NCBI GenBank assembly: GCA_947643715.1
Contig: CANRXB010000027.1
Coordinates: 1 to 33,489, forward strand
DNA from: an uncultured bacterium
Lineage (GTDB): Bacteria > Bacillota > Clostridia > Oscillospirales > Oscillospiraceae
Direction of reading: 5' to 3'
Length of the DNA: 33,489 nt
The translations under genes and the position numbers were made by a program. Shown here piece after piece: positions 31,668-33,489 of this stretch; within the stretch, counting starts at the first letter, position 1; each line of letters opens with the position of its first letter. The notes beneath the pieces were generated by a model, which was not told where the DNA came from, did no database searches, and saw only the letters and a list, made by a program, of their open reading frames with translations.

Positions 31668-31937
31668 TCACCCCTGCGCCTGGATGGTGGGCGCTTGGTT
31701 GGTGAATTTCTGCTCCGCTTGCGCGATCATCTGGGGCTGGGCCTGCTCCACCTTGTACCAGCCCTTCTGCTTGGCAGTCTCGAACAGCTTGGTCTGGGTC
31801 TTATGCCCCTGGGTGAGCATATCGACGAAAGCGTCCCGAAGCTGCACGTTGGTACACTCGGAGGCGAACAGGTTGTAGTTGGTGCTCATCTTCTTCTCGG
31901 TGAGCAGCAGGTCGGTGATGATCTCGTTTTCCTTCAT
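31668..31937 (-). CDS. CotF-type spore coat protein
   Basis: This 89-residue helical protein has the coat-F domain pattern. It opens MKENEIITDLLLTEKKMSTNYNLFASECTN and continues RDAFVDMLTQGHKTQTKLFE, with the conserved tail KGWYKVEQAQPQM. Proteins of this kind are found in spore coats of Bacilli and Clostridia. AAGGAGG lies seven bases before the ATG. It follows a second small helical protein after 11 bases, so the two form a pair. Expression late in sporulation would be expected; I could not find a convincing mother-cell sigma promoter by eye. Confidence 0.82.
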   Translation of the reverse strand: MKENEIITDLLLTEKKMSTNYNLFASECTNVQLRDAFVDMLTQGHKTQTKLFETAKQKGWYKVEQAQPQMIAQAEQKFTNQAPTIQAQG

Positions 31938-31948
31938 GGTCGTCCTCC

Positions 31949-32134
31949 TTACCGCAGAAAGCCCAGCAGCGTGTCGTAGTTCTGTTTGTGCTGTGCGGCG
32001 TACTGGTTATAGGTGTCCTTCAGTTCGGTCTCCATAGTGGCCTGGGCGGCGTCCTGATACTTGCAGCACAGCATCCGCTCGAAGCCGAGCTGGTCCTCCA
32101 ACGCGGACAGCTCCTTGGTGCTCAGGTTCGACAT
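31949..32134 (-). CDS. Small helical coat-associated protein
   Basis: This 61-residue protein reads as two helices: STKELSALEDQLGFERMLCC and the segment ELKDTYNQYAAQHKQNYDTL. It resembles half of a coat-F/ferritin-like bundle, with a YDAAQ-like KYQDAAQ repeat and the HKQNYDTLL motif. It probably packs with the CotF-type protein encoded 11 bases downstream. AAGGAGG precedes ATG 32134; an in-frame upstream extension crosses the neighbouring terminator and is rejected. Function beyond a sporulation association is inference. Confidence 0.72.
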   Translation of the reverse strand: MSNLSTKELSALEDQLGFERMLCCKYQDAAQATMETELKDTYNQYAAQHKQNYDTLLGFLR

Positions 32135-32196
32135 GGATAGATCCCTCCTTGAGATTGGTGCTCTTAGTGTGTCCACCGGAGGAAAATATATACAAA

Positions 32197-32231
32197 AAGA
32201 TCCCGCGCCCAACGATAGGACGAGGGATCTT
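32197..32231 (-). terminator. Terminator of the ATP-grasp gene
   Basis: AAGATCCC (32197-32204) pairs with GGGATCTT (32224-32231). On the minus strand the stem runs straight into TTTTTG. It lies six bases after the ATP-grasp stop. Confidence 0.75.
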
Positions 32232-32236
32232 CCCGC

Positions 32237-33439
32237 TCATTTCTTCTTGTTCAGCTTCAGCACGTCCTTATAGAACGCGTCCAGCTCCTTTTTGGTGCGG
32301 AACGTGGCCATGTACATCTGGTTGCCCATGGCGTCGGCCAACACGTCGGGGATACGGTCCACCATCTTCATGCACGCGCCGTACTTTTCCATGATCGCAT
32401 CATGGTCCATGGCGAAATCCTTGCCGTCCCGGCGGCCGGCATAGGCGCAGAAAGCGTGCTCCCCCACCTCCAGCGTAGAGTGGTCGAACGCGATCATGTC
32501 CGCCCAGATCTTATATACGTTGGTGGAGTTGGCGTAGTTCATCATGTCGGGGCTGAAGCCGCCGCAGGGACGCATGTTCACCTCCAGGGCCACCACGTCC
32601 CCCTTCTTGCCCATGCCCTCCTGGTCCTGGGTGAGACGGAAGAACTCGAAGTGGACGAACCGGCTCTTCACGCCGAAACTCTTCACCGTGTCCCGGCCCG
32701 CTTTCTTCACGTCGGCCGGGAGGTCTTTGACGATGTAATAGATGGAATTGTCCTCCTGGTTCACGATATCCATGATGGACATGGGTGTGACGTTGCCCGT
32801 CTCAAAGATCGGCTCCCCTTTGGAATCGATGATGGCGTCGTAAGAGTTCACCTCGGCGTGGATGAACTCCTCCATGATATAGGGCACGCCCTCCATGCGC
32901 CTGGCCAGGAACGCTCGCAGCTCTTCCCGATCCGACAGCTTATGGGTATCGGAAGCGCCCACGCCGTTGTCCGGCTTCACCACCACGGGCCATCCCACCT
33001 CTTCGACGAAGGCCAGGCAGCCTTCCTCGCCGTCCACGAGGTGGTAGCGGGCGGTGGGTATGCCCGCCTTCTGGTAGAACTCCTTCATCTTGGATTTATA
33101 CTTCGCTCTGGGGATGTCGCCGGTCTGGAAGCCGGACGTGATATGGAAGTCTGTGCGCAGCCGGGCGTCCCGCTCCAGCCAGTATTCGTTGTTGGACTCC
33201 AGCCAGTCCACCCGGCCATGCCTGAAGATGAGATACGCCACGGCACGGTATACCTCGTCATAGTTCTCCAGGCTGCTCACTTTATAGTACTCCGTCAGGC
33301 TGTCCTTCAGCTCGCCGGAGAGCCCGTCGTAGGGGGCGTCCCCGATGCCCAGCACGTTCATCCCATCGTTTTTCAGCTCTCGGCAGAACTGCCAATAATT
33401 AGTGGGGAAATTGGGGGAAATGAAGATCACGTTTTTCAT
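32237..33439 (-). CDS. ATP-grasp domain enzyme, substrate unknown
   Basis: This 400-residue protein is of the carboxylate-amine/thiol ligase superfamily. The N-terminal domain starts NVIFISPNFPTNYWQFCREL. The ATP-grasp core follows, with the Lys of VVVKPDNGVGASDTHKL, the loop YIMEEFIHAEVNSYDAII and the metal-binding EVNMRPCGGFSPDMMNY. These features resemble carbamoyl-phosphate-synthase-like and peptide-ligase ATP-grasp proteins. The start is ATG 33439 with AAGGTGG upstream; an earlier frame would add ten residues. The gene appears monocistronic on its 3' side (terminator), while its promoter lies at or beyond the window edge. No neighbour hints at the substrate. Confidence 0.85.
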   Translation of the reverse strand: MKNVIFISPNFPTNYWQFCRELKNDGMNVLGIGDAPYDGLSGELKDSLTEYYKVSSLENYDEVYRAVAYLIFRHGRVDWLESNNEYWLERDARLRTDFHITSGFQTGDIPRAKYKSKMKEFYQKAGIPTARYHLVDGEEGCLAFVEEVGWPVVVKPDNGVGASDTHKLSDREELRAFLARRMEGVPYIMEEFIHAEVNSYDAIIDSKGEPIFETGNVTPMSIMDIVNQEDNSIYYIVKDLPADVKKAGRDTVKSFGVKSRFVHFEFFRLTQDQEGMGKKGDVVALEVNMRPCGGFSPDMMNYANSTNVYKIWADMIAFDHSTLEVGEHAFCAYAGRRDGKDFAMDHDAIMEKYGACMKMVDRIPDVLADAMGNQMYMATFRTKKELDAFYKDVLKLNKKK

Positions 33440-33489
33440 GGGTATAATCCACCTTTCTGCGAAAGGCACCGACGGGGTTATGAAACCCG

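Noticed and set aside
1-33489. CRISPR arrays, tRNA and rRNA genes, complete insertion sequences
   Set aside because: No regularly spaced repeats, no clover-leaf or rRNA signatures and no transposase or integrase genes were recognised on either strand.

Overview
The window looks like chromosome from a GC-rich, anaerobic, endospore-forming member of the Clostridia. An Oscillospiraceae-type gut bacterium (Flavonifractor/Intestinimonas-like) is my best guess. The signs are near-consensus sigma-A promoters, strong AGGAGG ribosome sites, two spore-coat-like genes, a flavodiiron protein, a rubredoxin-tailed acyl-CoA dehydrogenase and a bacterial ferritin. The genus is inference. No rRNA, tRNA, CRISPR array or complete transposon was seen.

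Layout. 1-3.3 kb (minus strand): the start of a lactaldehyde-reductase (FucO) gene cut by the window edge, then a three-gene quaternary-amine-type ABC importer. 3.4-5.9 kb: a siroheme nitrite/sulfite reductase facing a cutC gene across a bidirectional terminator. 5.9-11.2 kb (plus): an 811-residue transglutaminase-like protein followed by a TldD/TldE metalloprotease pair that has its own consensus promoter inside a 31-bp palindrome. 11.3-12.6 kb: an autoregulated-looking MarR gene and a TSUP exporter. 12.7 kb: a decayed fragment of psuG. 12.9-17.7 kb (minus): an MFS transporter, a flavodiiron protein, and an acyl-CoA dehydrogenase/EtfA-C/rubredoxin fusion. 17.8-22.2 kb (plus): a chemotaxis receptor, a GH2 glycosidase and a ferritin, each with its own promoter; terminators were seen after the chemotaxis receptor and the ferritin. 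22.2-26.5 kb (minus): an SdpI-family protein, a Gfo/Idh/MocA oxidoreductase and a CtpE-like P-type ATPase. 26.6-31.5 kb (minus): a response regulator, a BcrA/BcrB-type ABC exporter and a histidine kinase. These are split by an AT-rich island of about 1.1 kb that carries a pyrophosphatase-like gene and two att-like repeats. 31.6-33.4 kb (minus): two small coat-type genes and an ATP-grasp enzyme.

How genes may work together. The dehydrogenase/rubredoxin fusion lies directly upstream of the flavodiiron gene. That suggests a route from acyl-CoA through FAD and rubredoxin to the diiron oxygen reductase. The transglutaminase and TldD/E cluster looks like a peptide- or protein-processing unit. The regulator, ABC exporter and kinase resemble a peptide-antibiotic response module, with two very small membrane-peptide genes just upstream of the kinase. 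All functions are read from sequence motifs and family knowledge; no search was run.
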